This document shows, one piece after another, positions 45,972 through 56,764 of a stretch of 64,000 nt of DNA. Origin of the DNA: an uncultured Pelagibacteraceae bacterium. Its GTDB lineage: Bacteria > Pseudomonadota > Alphaproteobacteria > Pelagibacterales > Pelagibacteraceae. Both the position numbers and the translations under genes were made by a program. Where the stretch lies: the NCBI GenBank assembly GCA_902619595.1, contig CACNFE010000002.1:35727-99726 (forward strand), read 5' to 3'. The notes beneath the pieces are model-generated. The model saw only the letters and a program-made list of their open reading frames with translations. It was not told the origin of the DNA and searched no databases. How positions within the stretch are numbered: position 1 is the stretch's first letter; every line of letters starts with the position of its first letter.

Positions 45972-47092
45972 CTGATATTCTCTTTTTTAGTTAAATTGAG
46001 AATTATACCAGAAATTATAGATGTTCCTATTATCGAAGAACCTCCATAACTTAAAAAAGGAAGTGTCATTCCAGTAGTTGGGAACATTCTTATATTTACA
46101 CCTACATGTATTAGAAACTGAAAAAAAATAATAAATGCAAGCCCTAATAAAATTAATTTAATTTTTTTGTCATCAACTAAAGAAATTTTCTTAAAAACTA
46201 TATAAATGAAATATAGAAAAATTAATATTAAAATAAAAATCATAATGACTCCAAATTCTTCAGATATAACTGAAACTATATAATCTGTATGTGCCTCAGG
46301 AACTTTATTTTTCAGGACTCCTTCACCAATACCTTTGCCAAAAAAACCACCATTAATTATTGCCTCAGAAGCTTTTTCAGATTGATAGTTATTTCCTGAA
46401 TTTGAATTTAGAAAAGATGTAATCCTTATTAAAATATATTCAAATTTGGGTATATAAAAAATGACATATAGAAGTATTAAAGCACTCAAACCAAAAAACA
46501 TGAAAAATAGTATTAGGTTTACTCCTGAAACAAAAATTAATGCAAGCCAAGTAGCAAAGATTAAGATTGATTGTCCAATATCTGGCTGCGAGATCAATAA
46601 TAAAATAATTGGTGATAAGATTAAAAAACTATATAGATATTTTAAATATAGATTTGTTTTACTTTCTAAACTTAATACTAAAGCCATAACTACTATTGTA
46701 AAAGGTTTTAAAACCTCAATAGGTTGAAATCTCGGTAAAAAAAATAATTCTATCCATCTTTTTGATCCTTTTACCTCTATACCAACTAAGGGAACCAGTA
46801 AGAGTGCTATGAAACAAATTACAAAAAGGAATTTAGAAATTAAAAATAATTTTTTGATATTTAAATATGATATAAAAAAAACTATACAAAAACCCATAGA
46901 TATATAAATAAAATGTTTTAAGAAAAATTTATAACTATTTGTATTAAATCTATCTGATGCAATTAAAGAGGTTGATACTAAAGAAAAAAAAAGACCAAGA
47001 AGAAAAAGTGAAATTATAATAAAGAATAAAGTTTTATCTAGTTCTCTCCACCAATTAAAATAAACTTTTTGGTAAATATTTATGTCTTTCAT
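45968..47092 (-). CDS. ftsW: FtsW, septal peptidoglycan polymerase
   Basis: This 374-aa SEDS protein has about ten membrane spans. It shows RWIELFFLPRFQPIEVLKP, SQPDIGQSI, GKGIGEGVLKNKVPEAHTDY and GMTLPFLSYGGSS. Its position between murD and murG identifies it as FtsW rather than RodA, which is at 6763-7887. It works with FtsI in septal wall synthesis. Confidence 0.94.
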   Translation of the reverse strand: MKDINIYQKVYFNWWRELDKTLFFIIISLFLLGLFFSLVSTSLIASDRFNTNSYKFFLKHFIYISMGFCIVFFISYLNIKKLFLISKFLFVICFIALLLVPLVGIEVKGSKRWIELFFLPRFQPIEVLKPFTIVVMALVLSLESKTNLYLKYLYSFLILSPIILLLISQPDIGQSILIFATWLALIFVSGVNLILFFMFFGLSALILLYVIFYIPKFEYILIRITSFLNSNSGNNYQSEKASEAIINGGFFGKGIGEGVLKNKVPEAHTDYIVSVISEEFGVIMIFILILIFLYFIYIVFKKISLVDDKKIKLILLGLAFIIFFQFLIHVGVNIRMFPTTGMTLPFLSYGGSSIIGTSIISGIILNLTKKENIR

Positions 47093-48390
47093 AATTTATT
47101 TTTATATTTTTTGACAAGTAAATTAAAATAAGCACCTCTCTCTTCAAAATTTTTAAATTCATCAAATGATGCGGAACATGGGCTAAAAAGTATAACTTTT
47201 TTTGAGGATATATTTGATTGATTAATATCAAATAGAGCTTTTTGGTATGCTTTCTTAATTGATGGAAAAATTTTATATTTTATTTTTCCTTTTAATTTTT
47301 TAATATAGAAATTTCTATTCTTGCCAAATATATAACTCTGTATATTCAATTTATTATTTTTCCTAAAATTAAATTTGTCGCTTTTTTTTGGCTGTCCACC
47401 CACTAGCCAAAAAATATTATTATAAGATTTCAGTAAATTCACCGTAGAAGAAAAGCTAGTTGATTTAGAGTCATTAATTATCATTATTTTTTTTGAGTTA
47501 TATACTGTTTGTTGTCTAAAATTCAGTCCTTTAAAACTATTTATTGATTTAATGACAGTGCTTGTTTTAATTTTAAATATTTCACAGATTTTAAAAATAA
47601 AAGATAAATTTTCTAAATTATTTTGATTTAAAAAATATTCATTTTTAATTTTTTTTAAATACTTTTTTGTTACTTTTTTATCAACATGATAGATTTTGGA
47701 TTTAATTTTATTTTTTTTTATAGCCGCATTAATAATCAAATTTTTTTTATTAAAGAATATAAAATCTTTTTTTGAACTTTGGTAAAATAGTTTTAATTTT
47801 GCTTGTAAATAATTTTTAAAATTTCCATGTCTCTCAATATGATCTTGACTAATATTAAGTAATATAGAATATTTTGATTTAAAAAATTTACTATACTCTA
47901 TTTGATATGATGATGCTTCTATAACAAATATAGTTTTTTTATTAATTTTGCGCTCATTTAAAATAGATCTACCAATATTTCCAACTGATCTAGTATCTTT
48001 ACCTGACTTTTTTAAAATATCCCTAAGTAATTTTACTGTTGTAGATTTTCCATTTGTACCAGTAATTGTAATTATTTTATTTTGATAATTATGTGTATAA
48101 AAAATATCTAAATCTGTACAAATTTTATCTTTGTTATCTTGCAAGAAATATTTCAAACCACACTTTTTAGAGTCTATACCGGGACTTATTACAATATAAT
48201 CAAATTTAGAATTTAATATTTGTATTTTTTTTATAGTATTTTTTTTAAATTTTTTAAGTTGAATATTATTGTCGTCATAGACTCTTACATCGTTTTTTTT
48301 TTGTAAAAAATTGAAACTTGATTTCCCTGAGAGACCAAGGCCATATATCAATATTTTTTTATTAAAAAATACTTTTTTTAGTTCATGCAT
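47089..48390 (-). CDS. murD: UDP-N-acetylmuramoylalanine--D-glutamate ligase
   Basis: This 433-aa Mur ligase adds D-Glu to the stem peptide. It has an N-terminal Rossmann part (ILIYGLGLSGKSSFNFL), the P-loop (ITGTNGKSTTVKL), NISQDHIERHGNFKNY and INDSKSTSFSSTV blocks. It overlaps mraY by one base. The protein is rich in Lys and Asn, in line with the low GC of the genome. Confidence 0.94.
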   Translation of the reverse strand: MHELKKVFFNKKILIYGLGLSGKSSFNFLQKKNDVRVYDDNNIQLKKFKKNTIKKIQILNSKFDYIVISPGIDSKKCGLKYFLQDNKDKICTDLDIFYTHNYQNKIITITGTNGKSTTVKLLRDILKKSGKDTRSVGNIGRSILNERKINKKTIFVIEASSYQIEYSKFFKSKYSILLNISQDHIERHGNFKNYLQAKLKLFYQSSKKDFIFFNKKNLIINAAIKKNKIKSKIYHVDKKVTKKYLKKIKNEYFLNQNNLENLSFIFKICEIFKIKTSTVIKSINSFKGLNFRQQTVYNSKKIMIINDSKSTSFSSTVNLLKSYNNIFWLVGGQPKKSDKFNFRKNNKLNIQSYIFGKNRNFYIKKLKGKIKYKIFPSIKKAYQKALFDINQSNISSKKVILFSPCSASFDEFKNFEERGAYFNLLVKKYKNKL

Positions 48391-49475
48391 TATCTAAATT
48401 TCAGTGTTGCAAGACCTATCATTGCTAAAATAATTGCTACAATCCAAAATCTAATTACTACAGTGGACTCAGGCCAGCCTTTTTTTTCATAATGATGATG
48501 TATGGGTGCCATTTTAAAAATTCTTTTTCCAGTCAATTTAAATGAAATTACTTGTACAATTACTGATATTGCCTCCAAAACAAATAGACCACCTGTTATC
48601 GCTAAAACTATTTCATGTTTCGTTATTATTCCAACTCCACCTAAGGATCCTCCTAGTGCGAGTGATCCTGTATCACCCATAAAAATTTTTGCGGGAGGTG
48701 CGTTAAACCATAAAAAACCTAAACAAGAACCAATAACTGCGCCTAAAAATACGGCAACTTCACCTAATCCAGCTATATAAGGTATCTGTAAATACTCAGA
48801 AAAAACAATATTTCCTGTGACATAACTAATAAATGCAAAACAAGCAGCCACTAAAATAACTGGAACGGTTGCTAGCCCATCTAGGCCATCTGTCAAATTC
48901 ACAGCATTTGATGAACCAACTATAACAAAAACTGCAAATGGAATAAAAAACCATCCCAAATTAACAATTAGGTTTTTAAAAAAGGGAAAATAAAGATTTT
49001 CTAAATCGGCGTTATCAGAATAAATGCTTAGTACAATTATTCCAAAAGTTGCCGCTATAATTTGTGATATGATTTTAAATTTGAAGGAAATGCCAGAGGA
49101 ATTTTGAAATTTAATTTTCTTATAATCATCATAAGCTCCTAATATACCAAAACTAGCTACTATATAAATCAAGAACCATACATATAAGTTATTTAGATCG
49201 CCCCATAAAAATATTCCAAAAAATAATCCAATTAATATTAAAACACCTCCCATTGTTGGGGTGCCAATTTTTTTTACTATATGTTCATCTGGACCGTCAT
49301 CTCTAATAGGGTTCAAAATTTGCTTTGCTGAAAAAAAATTTATGAAAGGATTTCCGATTAAAAAAACTACCAACAAAGAAGTGAAAACAGCTAATCCGGT
49401 TCTTACTGTTAAATATTTAAATACATTAAGAAATGAGTAAGTATCAATTAAATTTAATATTAGACTATAAAGCAT
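48390..49475 (-). CDS. mraY: Phospho-MurNAc-pentapeptide translocase MraY
   Basis: This 361-aa integral membrane enzyme makes lipid I. The conserved MraY blocks are GTPTMGGVLIL, NAVNLTDGLDGLA (catalytic Asp residues) and FMGDTGSLALGG and the HHHYEKKGWPE histidine motif. It has about ten membrane spans. It overlaps the murE-murF gene by 11 bases. Confidence 0.97.
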   Translation of the reverse strand: MLYSLILNLIDTYSFLNVFKYLTVRTGLAVFTSLLVVFLIGNPFINFFSAKQILNPIRDDGPDEHIVKKIGTPTMGGVLILIGLFFGIFLWGDLNNLYVWFLIYIVASFGILGAYDDYKKIKFQNSSGISFKFKIISQIIAATFGIIVLSIYSDNADLENLYFPFFKNLIVNLGWFFIPFAVFVIVGSSNAVNLTDGLDGLATVPVILVAACFAFISYVTGNIVFSEYLQIPYIAGLGEVAVFLGAVIGSCLGFLWFNAPPAKIFMGDTGSLALGGSLGGVGIITKHEIVLAITGGLFVLEAISVIVQVISFKLTGKRIFKMAPIHHHYEKKGWPESTVVIRFWIVAIILAMIGLATLKFR

Positions 49476-52314
49476 GAGATTTATTACCCTTTAGTTTTAA
49501 GATAAATTTATTCAAACCAGTAGAATTTGATCCTTTAACCATTAAATAGTCATTATTATTTAATTCTTTAATAATCAAATCATTAATTTGGTTTAGTTTA
49601 GTCAAATATTTCCCTTTTTTTATTTTTTTGACTTTTTTAAATGTTTCTTTAACGAATCTACCAAAAATGTGAAACTTATCTATCGATGAATTATTTATGT
49701 TTTTACTTAAACTAATATGTAGTTTTTTTGATAAACTTCCTAATTCAAGCATATCACCCATTAAAAAGTGCTTTTTATTATTTTTTGTCTTAATCATGTT
49801 ATAATTTTTTATAGCTGACTCCATTGATAAGGGGTTCGAATTGTAGCTTTCATCTACTAAATAAAATTGTTTATTTTTAAAAAAAATTTTAGAAATATCT
49901 CCTCTTCCTTTGGGATTTTTAAATTTTATGAAAGAATTTCTTGATAAATTTTTTAATTCACCTACTGAGTAGATTATGCCTATACATGCCAGAACATTAT
50001 ATAAATTATTTTCATTGATATTTTTTATGAAAAATAATTTTTTTTGATTAAATATTTTTACAGTAATCTTAAAAAGTTTATTTTGCTTTTTCGTTGAAAT
50101 TAAGGATATATTTCCTTTTTTTTTTATTCCAAAAGAAAAAACCCTTAGATCTTTTTTAATTGCACTTTTATAGTGAAAATCAAAAAATCTGTCGTCTTTG
50201 TTTAAAATTATTATCCCACCTTTTTGAATGTTATTAATTAACTCCCCTTTGGCTGCTGCAATTTCATTTATATTTTTAAAATTTTTAGCATGAGCATATG
50301 AAATATTTGTTATAACGCCGATATTTGGATTTAAAATTTTACTTAAAAAATCTATTTCACCTTTTTTATCCATTCCAATCTCAAAAACTCCATTTTTATT
50401 TTTAGTATTGAGATTAAATAAGCTTAATGGAACCCCATATTTATTATTATAAGACTCTAATGAAAAAGTTGTTTTGCTAAAATCGTTCAAAACTTCTCCT
50501 GACATTTGTTTTAAAGATGTTTTTCCACAGCTTCCTGTGATTGCAATAATTTTTCCTTTAAAATTCTGTCTTATTATTTTTGATAAATCTGTCAAACATT
50601 CTAGGGTATTAGATACTTTTATTTGATTAGTTCTATTAATTGATTTTTGATATCTGTTTACAATCGCAAAAAGTGCGCCATTATCAAATGCTTTTTTTAC
50701 AAATGAATTTCCATCCTTTTTTTTTCCTTTAATAGCAAAAAATATATCATTTTTTTTCAAAGTTTTAGAGTTTATCGAGGCTTTTTGGATTTTTTTTTTC
50801 TTTGAAATATTTTTATTAAAATACTCATTGAAAATATTAACTTTTATATTGTTAGAAAGTTTTTTATTTTTAATTGCTATAGATTTTTTTATAACTTCTT
50901 TATCAGAGAAAAAAATTTTTTTATTACCATAATCTTGAATTTTTTCATGACCTTTACCTGCAACAACTAATACTTCGTCTGATTTTAAATTTTGAATTGC
51001 TTTTGAAATTGCTATTCGTCGGTTTGATATCTCCAATACTTTAGATTTCAAAATATTTTTTTTTATTTCTTTTCTTATTTCTTTTGGGTTTTCAAATCTT
51101 GGGTTATCATCTGTGAGATATATCTGTGAGCAATAAGAATTTGCTATAGCCCCCATTTTTGGTCTTTTGTATTTATCCCTGTCACCTCCGCAGCCAAATA
51201 CGATATTAATTTTTTTGGATGGGAATTGACTTTTAAGATCATTTAAACAGGTTCTTAAAGCGTCCGGAGTATGGGCATAGTCTAAAATTACAATAGCATT
51301 ATTTTTTAAATTTCCAATTTTTTCTAACCTACCATCAATTGGTTTTAACTTACTAATATTTTTAATAATTTTTTCAAAATTTAATTTTGAACTTTCTGCT
51401 GCCAAGATTGACATAAAAATATTTTTAATCTGGGTTTTTCCAATTAGATTAATGTAAAAACTGTAAATTTTATTCTTATATTTAATTTGAATTTTTTGGT
51501 TTTCACCCTCATAGGCGTGATTGATCAACTGTAAATCACTTTTTTCATCAAGAATAGTTTTTAAACGTAATTTTCTCTTTTTTGAAATATTAAATATTTT
51601 TTTAAACTCTTTTATTGATCTATCTGTGATTAATAATGAGTTTTTTTTTAGAAGAGAGTTAAAAAGGTATAGTTTGGAATTGAGATAATTTTTTAAATTT
51701 TTATGATAATCTAAATGATCATGAGAAAAATTAGTAAAAATTGCAGAAGTTATATTTAAACCATCGAGTCTATGTTGTTTTAAGCCATGACTTGAGGCCT
51801 CTAATATAACATTGTCGATTTTTTTTTTTTTTAAAATACTTAGGTACTTTGAAAGATTTAAAGAGTCTAATGTAGTATTATTTAACGAAATTAATTTATT
51901 TTTAAATTTTATTCCAAGAGTTCCTATTGAACCTACGCTAACATTATTAATTTTTAAAATTTGATAATAAAAATCTGATACCGAAGATTTACCATTTGTT
52001 CCAGTAACTGCAATTATATTATTAGGTATTTTATTATAAAACTTAAAAGATGTGGAGGCTAGAATTTTTCTAATATTTTTGTAACTTAAAAATAAAACTT
52101 CTCCTTTAAAACCTTCAAAAGGCTTTTGATGAATAATTGTTCTTGCACCATTTTCAATAGCTTCATCTATGTATTTATTACCATCTTGCAAATTTCCTTT
52201 AATCGCAAAAAAAATGAAATTTTTTTTGCATGAGTTGCTATTAAAGCTTAAACCTGAAAAAAAATGATTTCTTATTTTCTTATTTTTTATTTTAAATAAC
52301 TCTCCTATCAACAT
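49465..52314 (-). CDS. Fused MurE-MurF peptidoglycan ligase
   Basis: This 949-aa protein joins two Mur ligases in one chain. Residues 1 to about 485 are MurE: P-loop GTNGKS at 105-110, and the DNPRFE motif at 403-408 that selects meso-diaminopimelate. Residues about 486-949 are MurF: substrate domain (IFFAIKGKKKDGNSFVKKA), P-loop GSCGKTS at 594-600, then the DESYNSNPLSMESAIK and MGDMLELGSLSKKLH blocks of MurF. No stop, linker repeat or frameshift is seen between them; the join is a short Lys-rich stretch. It would add meso-DAP and then D-Ala-D-Ala. Elsewhere these are normally separate neighbouring genes. Confidence 0.93.
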   Translation of the reverse strand: MLIGELFKIKNKKIRNHFFSGLSFNSNSCKKNFIFFAIKGNLQDGNKYIDEAIENGARTIIHQKPFEGFKGEVLFLSYKNIRKILASTSFKFYNKIPNNIIAVTGTNGKSSVSDFYYQILKINNVSVGSIGTLGIKFKNKLISLNNTTLDSLNLSKYLSILKKKKIDNVILEASSHGLKQHRLDGLNITSAIFTNFSHDHLDYHKNLKNYLNSKLYLFNSLLKKNSLLITDRSIKEFKKIFNISKKRKLRLKTILDEKSDLQLINHAYEGENQKIQIKYKNKIYSFYINLIGKTQIKNIFMSILAAESSKLNFEKIIKNISKLKPIDGRLEKIGNLKNNAIVILDYAHTPDALRTCLNDLKSQFPSKKINIVFGCGGDRDKYKRPKMGAIANSYCSQIYLTDDNPRFENPKEIRKEIKKNILKSKVLEISNRRIAISKAIQNLKSDEVLVVAGKGHEKIQDYGNKKIFFSDKEVIKKSIAIKNKKLSNNIKVNIFNEYFNKNISKKKKIQKASINSKTLKKNDIFFAIKGKKKDGNSFVKKAFDNGALFAIVNRYQKSINRTNQIKVSNTLECLTDLSKIIRQNFKGKIIAITGSCGKTSLKQMSGEVLNDFSKTTFSLESYNNKYGVPLSLFNLNTKNKNGVFEIGMDKKGEIDFLSKILNPNIGVITNISYAHAKNFKNINEIAAAKGELINNIQKGGIIILNKDDRFFDFHYKSAIKKDLRVFSFGIKKKGNISLISTKKQNKLFKITVKIFNQKKLFFIKNINENNLYNVLACIGIIYSVGELKNLSRNSFIKFKNPKGRGDISKIFFKNKQFYLVDESYNSNPLSMESAIKNYNMIKTKNNKKHFLMGDMLELGSLSKKLHISLSKNINNSSIDKFHIFGRFVKETFKKVKKIKKGKYLTKLNQINDLIIKELNNNDYLMVKGSNSTGLNKFILKLKGNKSHAL

Positions 52315-52318
52315 ATCA

Positions 52319-54001
52319 CTAATTAAATTCCATGTACTTTGTGGCTAAAATTGGTCCTATTTTTTCTAAAATTTTGCCAGTAATTTCAACAGACGTCCAT
52401 CCAGCTGTATTTCTTGGTGTGCCTTTTAATTTAAATCCAGATCCATCTTTGTATTCGTAAATATAATCTTTATTAATTTTTGGTTCATCAAGCATTACAA
52501 CAATAACAAACTTTGGTTCAGAGATTGGAAATACTCCAACAAAGGTATTTATCTTCTCTTTAATATAAACACCATCAACAGATTTTTGTGCCGTTCCTGT
52601 TTTTCCTCCAATTTCATAACCAGGAATATTTGCTTGATTTGCAGTACCAATTTTTGTATTTACAATTTTTCTTAGTACCGAATTTAAATCTTTTGATATT
52701 TTCTCATCTATTATTCTCTCTCTTTTAAAGTTTGGATTTAAATTTTTTATAAGTGTAGGCTCAACATTATATCCACCATTACTAATGATTGCATAACCCT
52801 TTGCTAATTGTAAAACAGTAGTGGTTATACCATGACCAAATGAGGCTGTAGCAAGTTTACATTTTCCCCAACGAACAGGCAAAGGAGTTCCAGTTTCCTC
52901 TAGTTGAAATTCCATTTTATCTAAAATCCCGATTTGACCTAAAAACTCTGAGTACCTATCAATGCCAATTCTCTGAGCTATTCTCACAGATCCAATATTT
53001 CCAGATCTTATTAACACTTCTTCAGCAGTCAAAGTATCAGGTATATCTTCATCATACTCCCTTATAGGTCTGCCACTACAATAAATTGTTTTTGGTAGTT
53101 TTTTAAATTCTGTGTTTAATTCTATCTCATCATATTTTAAACCACCAGCTAAAGTAAATGTTTTAAATACAGAGCCAAATTCATATACAGCTTTAGTTGC
53201 TCTATTAATGAATTTTTTATCCTTTAAATTTTCTCTTTTATTCAGATTGAAATCTGGGGTAGATACCATTGATATTATTTCACCATTATTAACATTCATT
53301 AAAATTGCGGTACTTCCTTTAGTTTGAAATATATTATTAGCTTTTAACAGTTCTTCTCGAATTAAATATTGTATATTTGTATCAAGCGTTAAAGATATAG
53401 GATTCATTTTAGTAATAAGTCTCTCATTTAAAGATTTTTCCAAACCAGAAATTCCACTATTATCATCATCGATCTGACCAATTATGTGGCTTGCAAGACT
53501 TGGATAAGGGTAAATTCTTGAAATTTTAGATTCATATCTTATTGCTTTTTCTCCAAGTAATTTTACTTTATCATAGTTTTCAGGAGAAATTTTTTTCTCT
53601 AAATAAAAAAAATTTTTTCCATTTAGTTGATCTTCAATTATACTATAATTTCTTTCAGGAAAAATAATCTTAAGTTTTAATAGAAATTTTTTTTTATCTT
53701 TTATTTTTTTAGGATCAATTCCCACATTAATGGTTTTTACTGTCCTAGCGATCAAGTTTCCGTTTCTATCAATCAAATCAGCTCTAAAGTCCTTTTTTTT
53801 TATTGTATTTATTGTATTGCTGTTAACAGAAACTGAACCATAGTAAAAAATTTTAATTGAGAAAATTATAGAAATAAGGATAAAAAAGAAAAAAATGAAT
53901 GCTGTCCTGTTAAAAGAAAATTTTAAGTTAGATATATTTTTTTTAAAATTAAATTCACTTTCATATTCATTTATAAATATTTTTTTTTCCGAATTATTCA
54001 T
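52319..54001 (-). CDS. ftsI: FtsI (PBP3), septal transpeptidase
   Basis: This 560-aa class B PBP has one N-terminal membrane helix (residues about 30-52), the dimerisation region (FRADLIDRNGNLIARTV) and a transpeptidase domain with FGSVFKTFT (SxxK), IRSGNIGSVR (SxN) and GGKTGTAQKS (KTG). It cross-links septal wall and pairs with FtsW. It lies five bases upstream of murE-murF and overlaps ftsL by eight bases. Confidence 0.95.
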   Translation of the reverse strand: MNNSEKKIFINEYESEFNFKKNISNLKFSFNRTAFIFFFFILISIIFSIKIFYYGSVSVNSNTINTIKKKDFRADLIDRNGNLIARTVKTINVGIDPKKIKDKKKFLLKLKIIFPERNYSIIEDQLNGKNFFYLEKKISPENYDKVKLLGEKAIRYESKISRIYPYPSLASHIIGQIDDDNSGISGLEKSLNERLITKMNPISLTLDTNIQYLIREELLKANNIFQTKGSTAILMNVNNGEIISMVSTPDFNLNKRENLKDKKFINRATKAVYEFGSVFKTFTLAGGLKYDEIELNTEFKKLPKTIYCSGRPIREYDEDIPDTLTAEEVLIRSGNIGSVRIAQRIGIDRYSEFLGQIGILDKMEFQLEETGTPLPVRWGKCKLATASFGHGITTTVLQLAKGYAIISNGGYNVEPTLIKNLNPNFKRERIIDEKISKDLNSVLRKIVNTKIGTANQANIPGYEIGGKTGTAQKSVDGVYIKEKINTFVGVFPISEPKFVIVVMLDEPKINKDYIYEYKDGSGFKLKGTPRNTAGWTSVEITGKILEKIGPILATKYMEFN

Positions 54002-54296
54002 TTTCCAAAAATTTTTTAATTTTTATTTTATTTTCAAAGAAGTATAGTTTTTTCAAAAATGTAATATCTATAGGTTTATATTGTTTTGCTTGTAAATCTT
54101 CTAAATAACCAAATAGTTTTTTTGAGGATGTCAGATAATTATTTTCTAAAAAAGCTAGATTATAAGCTTCATCCAATAAAACAATCGCCTCCTTTTTGTT
54201 ATAAATTTTATTCTCCAAGCTCTTTGATGAATTTTTGATGAAGGTCGTAAATGATATTAAGGATATGATTAAAATTATTAATATATACTTTTTCAT
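53994..54296 (-). CDS. ftsL: FtsL-like divisome protein
   Basis: This 100-aa bitopic protein has a membrane helix at residues about 3-17 and a helical periplasmic part (LENKIYNKKEAIVLLDEAYNL, in pieces). FtsL proteins diverge strongly in sequence; identification rests on size, topology and position between rsmH and ftsI. It overlaps rsmH by four bases and ftsI by eight. Confidence 0.75.
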   Translation of the reverse strand: MKKYILIILIISLISFTTFIKNSSKSLENKIYNKKEAIVLLDEAYNLAFLENNYLTSSKKLFGYLEDLQAKQYKPIDITFLKKLYFFENKIKIKKFLENE

Positions 54297-55303
54297 AATT
54301 TTACTGAAAAATTTTCGATATCTATTAAATATTTGAATGTTTTCAAAATCTCTTCTTCAAAATTTTTGTCGTCTGAAATTTTAAAAGCATATCTTAACTT
54401 TGCTGATCTAGATGGTTTATTAATTTTAATTTCTTTTTCTGATGGGAGTATAGGTTTTTTTTCTTTTAATTTTAAAATATTATTTTTTTTTTTATTTTCA
54501 GGGAGATATCTTGAAATCTTGTTATTTTCAGAAAGTAATTTAAAAAAAGTTTTGATAATTTTGTCCTCTAGAGAATGAAAAGAGACTAAAATTAAAATTC
54601 CATTTTTTTCTAAAATATTTACAGAGTTAATTAATCCCTTAATTAATTCGGATATTTCTTTATTTACAAATATTCTAAGAGCTTGAAAAATTTTTGTTGA
54701 ATTGTGAATTTTTTTGTTATTATTTCTTTTACATATATTAATTATTTGGACTAATTTTTGTGTATCTATTTTATTTTTTTTTCTCTCTAAAACTATTTTC
54801 CTAGCTATTTTTTTTCCATCTTTTTCATCCCCAAAAATTTTGAATATAAGCTCAAGCTCTTTTTGGTTTAAATTATTTACAACATCGCCAGCAGAAAAAT
54901 TATTTAGCCCCATTCTCATATCTAGTGGGCCTGTACTATTAAAAGATAACCCTCTTGTTAAGTCCTTAATCTGAATATATGAAAAACCCAAATCAAATAT
55001 AATTGCTTTTACTCTCTCATTCTTAATATTAAGTTTATTTAAATCTCCAAATTTTAAATTATGAAAAAAAAAACGATTTTGATTTTTATCTTTTAGTTCA
55101 TTAGCATATTTTTCAGAATGAATATCTCTATCTAAAGCAAAAATTTTTGTTTTTGGAAATTTTAAAATTGCTTTTGAATAACCTCCTTGACCAAAAGTAC
55201 AGTCAATAAATGTGCCACCATTTTGAGGGGAAATAATGCTTAGAATTTCATCTAGCAATACCGGATAATGTTTATCATTATTCGATATAATGGTGGCATT
55301 CAT
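54293..55303 (-). CDS. rsmH: 16S rRNA m4C1402 methyltransferase RsmH (MraW)
   Basis: This 336-aa SAM-dependent enzyme methylates C1402 of 16S rRNA. It shows HYPVLLDEIL, GTFIDCTFGQGGYSKAIL (SAM motif), ALDRDIHSEKYA, GPLDMRMG and LVSFHSLEDKIIK. Its usual place is directly after mraZ; here the 62-aa ORF and ftsZ lie between. It starts 18 bases after ftsZ. Confidence 0.95.
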   Translation of the reverse strand: MNATIISNNDKHYPVLLDEILSIISPQNGGTFIDCTFGQGGYSKAILKFPKTKIFALDRDIHSEKYANELKDKNQNRFFFHNLKFGDLNKLNIKNERVKAIIFDLGFSYIQIKDLTRGLSFNSTGPLDMRMGLNNFSAGDVVNNLNQKELELIFKIFGDEKDGKKIARKIVLERKKNKIDTQKLVQIINICKRNNNKKIHNSTKIFQALRIFVNKEISELIKGLINSVNILEKNGILILVSFHSLEDKIIKTFFKLLSENNKISRYLPENKKKNNILKLKEKKPILPSEKEIKINKPSRSAKLRYAFKISDDKNFEEEILKTFKYLIDIENFSVKL

Positions 55304-55321
55304 CTATTTTTTTGAAGACCA

Positions 55322-56764
55322 TTAGTTTTTTTGTCTTCTTAAAAATGCCGGAATTTCGAAATCATCTTCATCAAAATTATTATCAGCGTCTTCCTGGTTA
55401 TTATCATCTGATCCATGATTAGCTTCAGATCCATCAAATAGATTTGGCTCGTCATCAGCAAGTCCAAAATTTTCTAATCCGTTAGACTCAGAGGCTTGAT
55501 CTTTTACTTCCTCAGTCAAAACTAGGCTTTCCTCTCTATGATTCATTGAATTTTCTACAGCCCCTAAATCACTATTAATATTAATATTCTGATCAAGAAT
55601 ACTTTCATTATCTATTTTTGGCTCATTAGAGCTTGGTAATGCCTCATCAACTTTTAACGCATTAGCACCACTCGTTGGTGTTGGTGCATTTGAATAATTA
55701 AAAGATTGTGAATTATGTAACGTTGAAAAATCTGAATAACCTGGATTGCGATTTTGAATTCTATGAACCATATTGATTACAGATTTAGACTCGGGCTGTT
55801 GTCCATCAAGAGCCGTTGCAACAATTGAAACTCTTACTTTGCCTTCTAAAGAGTTATCTGTTACTGATCCAATTATAATTTCTGCAGCATGATCTACCTC
55901 ATCTCTTATTTTATTAACAATTTCATCTGTTTCAAATAAAGTTAGATCTTCTCCTCCTGTTATGTTTATTAGCAAACCTCTCGCTCCTCTTAATGAATAA
56001 TCATCAATTAACGGATTATTTAAAGCCATCTCTGTAGCTTTTAATGCCCTACCTTCACCTTCGGCTTCTCCTGTTCCCATCATGGCTTTACCCATACGGC
56101 TCATTACTGTTTCAACATCTGCAAAATCTAAATTAATTAATCCTTGTTTAACCATTAAATCAGTTACGCTTTGAACACCATGTCTAAGGACTCCATTTGA
56201 GAGTTTGAAAGACTCTTTTAATGTTGTTTTTTCATTTGCAACTTTGAAAAGGTTTTGGTTTGGAATGACAATAATTGTATCTACATGTTTTCTTAGCTCT
56301 TCCAAACCTTGTTGGCCTCTTCTCATTCTAGATGGAGCTTCATATAAAAAAGGAAGTGTGACTACTCCAACTGTTAAAATATTTAATTCTTTAGATGCTC
56401 TGGCAATCACGTGAGCTGCACCAGTTCCTGTTCCACCGCCCATTCCTGCAGTAATAAAAACCATATTTGCACCTTTCAACAAATCCATAATTTCATTTAA
56501 GGATTCATCTGCAGCGGCTTGACCAATTTCAACTTTAGCACCTGCTCCAAGACCTTTTGTTAAATTAAGACCTAATTGTACTTTTTGTTTAGCTTTGCTT
56601 GCTTTTAGGTCTTGTGCGTCTGTGTTTACAGCAACAAACTCTACACCTTCCACCCCAGATTCTATCATTTCATTGATTGCATTCCCACCTGCTCCCCCAA
56701 CTCCTAAAACTAAAATTCTAGGTTTTAATTCTTTTATATCTGGTGCTTTAAAATTTATTGTCAT
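55322..56764 (-). CDS. ftsZ: Cell division GTPase FtsZ (displaced within the dcw cluster)
   Basis: This 480-aa tubulin homologue has [13 protein letters not shown] at the N-terminus, the GTP signature GGGTGTG at 109-115 and the T7 loop [12 protein letters not shown] long acidic linker (residues about 320-465) ends in the conserved tail [12 protein letters not shown], the FtsA/other-partner binding peptide. It is preceded by a strong ribosome site (GAGGGG, four bases upstream), stronger than most here. In most bacteria ftsZ follows ftsA at the end of the dcw cluster; here it is second or third after mraZ. The small ORF upstream overlaps its start by 17 bases. Confidence 0.97.
   Translation of the reverse strand: MTINFKAPDIKELKPRILVLGVGGAGGNAINEMIESGVEGVEFVAVNTDAQDLKASKAKQKVQLGLNLTKGLGAGAKVEIGQAAADESLNEIMDLLKGANMVFITAGMGGGTGTGAAHVIARASKELNILTVGVVTLPFLYEAPSRMRRGQQGLEELRKHVDTIIVIPNQNLFKVANEKTTLKESFKLSNGVLRHGVQSVTDLMVKQGLINLDFADVETVMSRMGKAMMGTGEAEGEGRALKATEMALNNPLIDDYSLRGARGLLINITGGEDLTLFETDEIVNKIRDEVDHAAEIIIGSVTDNSLEGKVRVSIVATALDGQQPESKSVINMVHRIQNRNPGYSDFSTLHNSQSFNYSNAPTPTSGANALKVDEALPSSNEPKIDNESILDQNININSDLGAVENSMNHREESLVLTEEVKDQASESNGLENFGLADDEPNLFDGSEANHGSDDNNQEDADNNFDEDDFEIPAFLRRQKN

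Noticed and set aside
50830..50990. Frameshift or stop at the MurE-MurF junction
   Set aside because: The frame is open throughout and both modules are complete; a real fusion explains it best.
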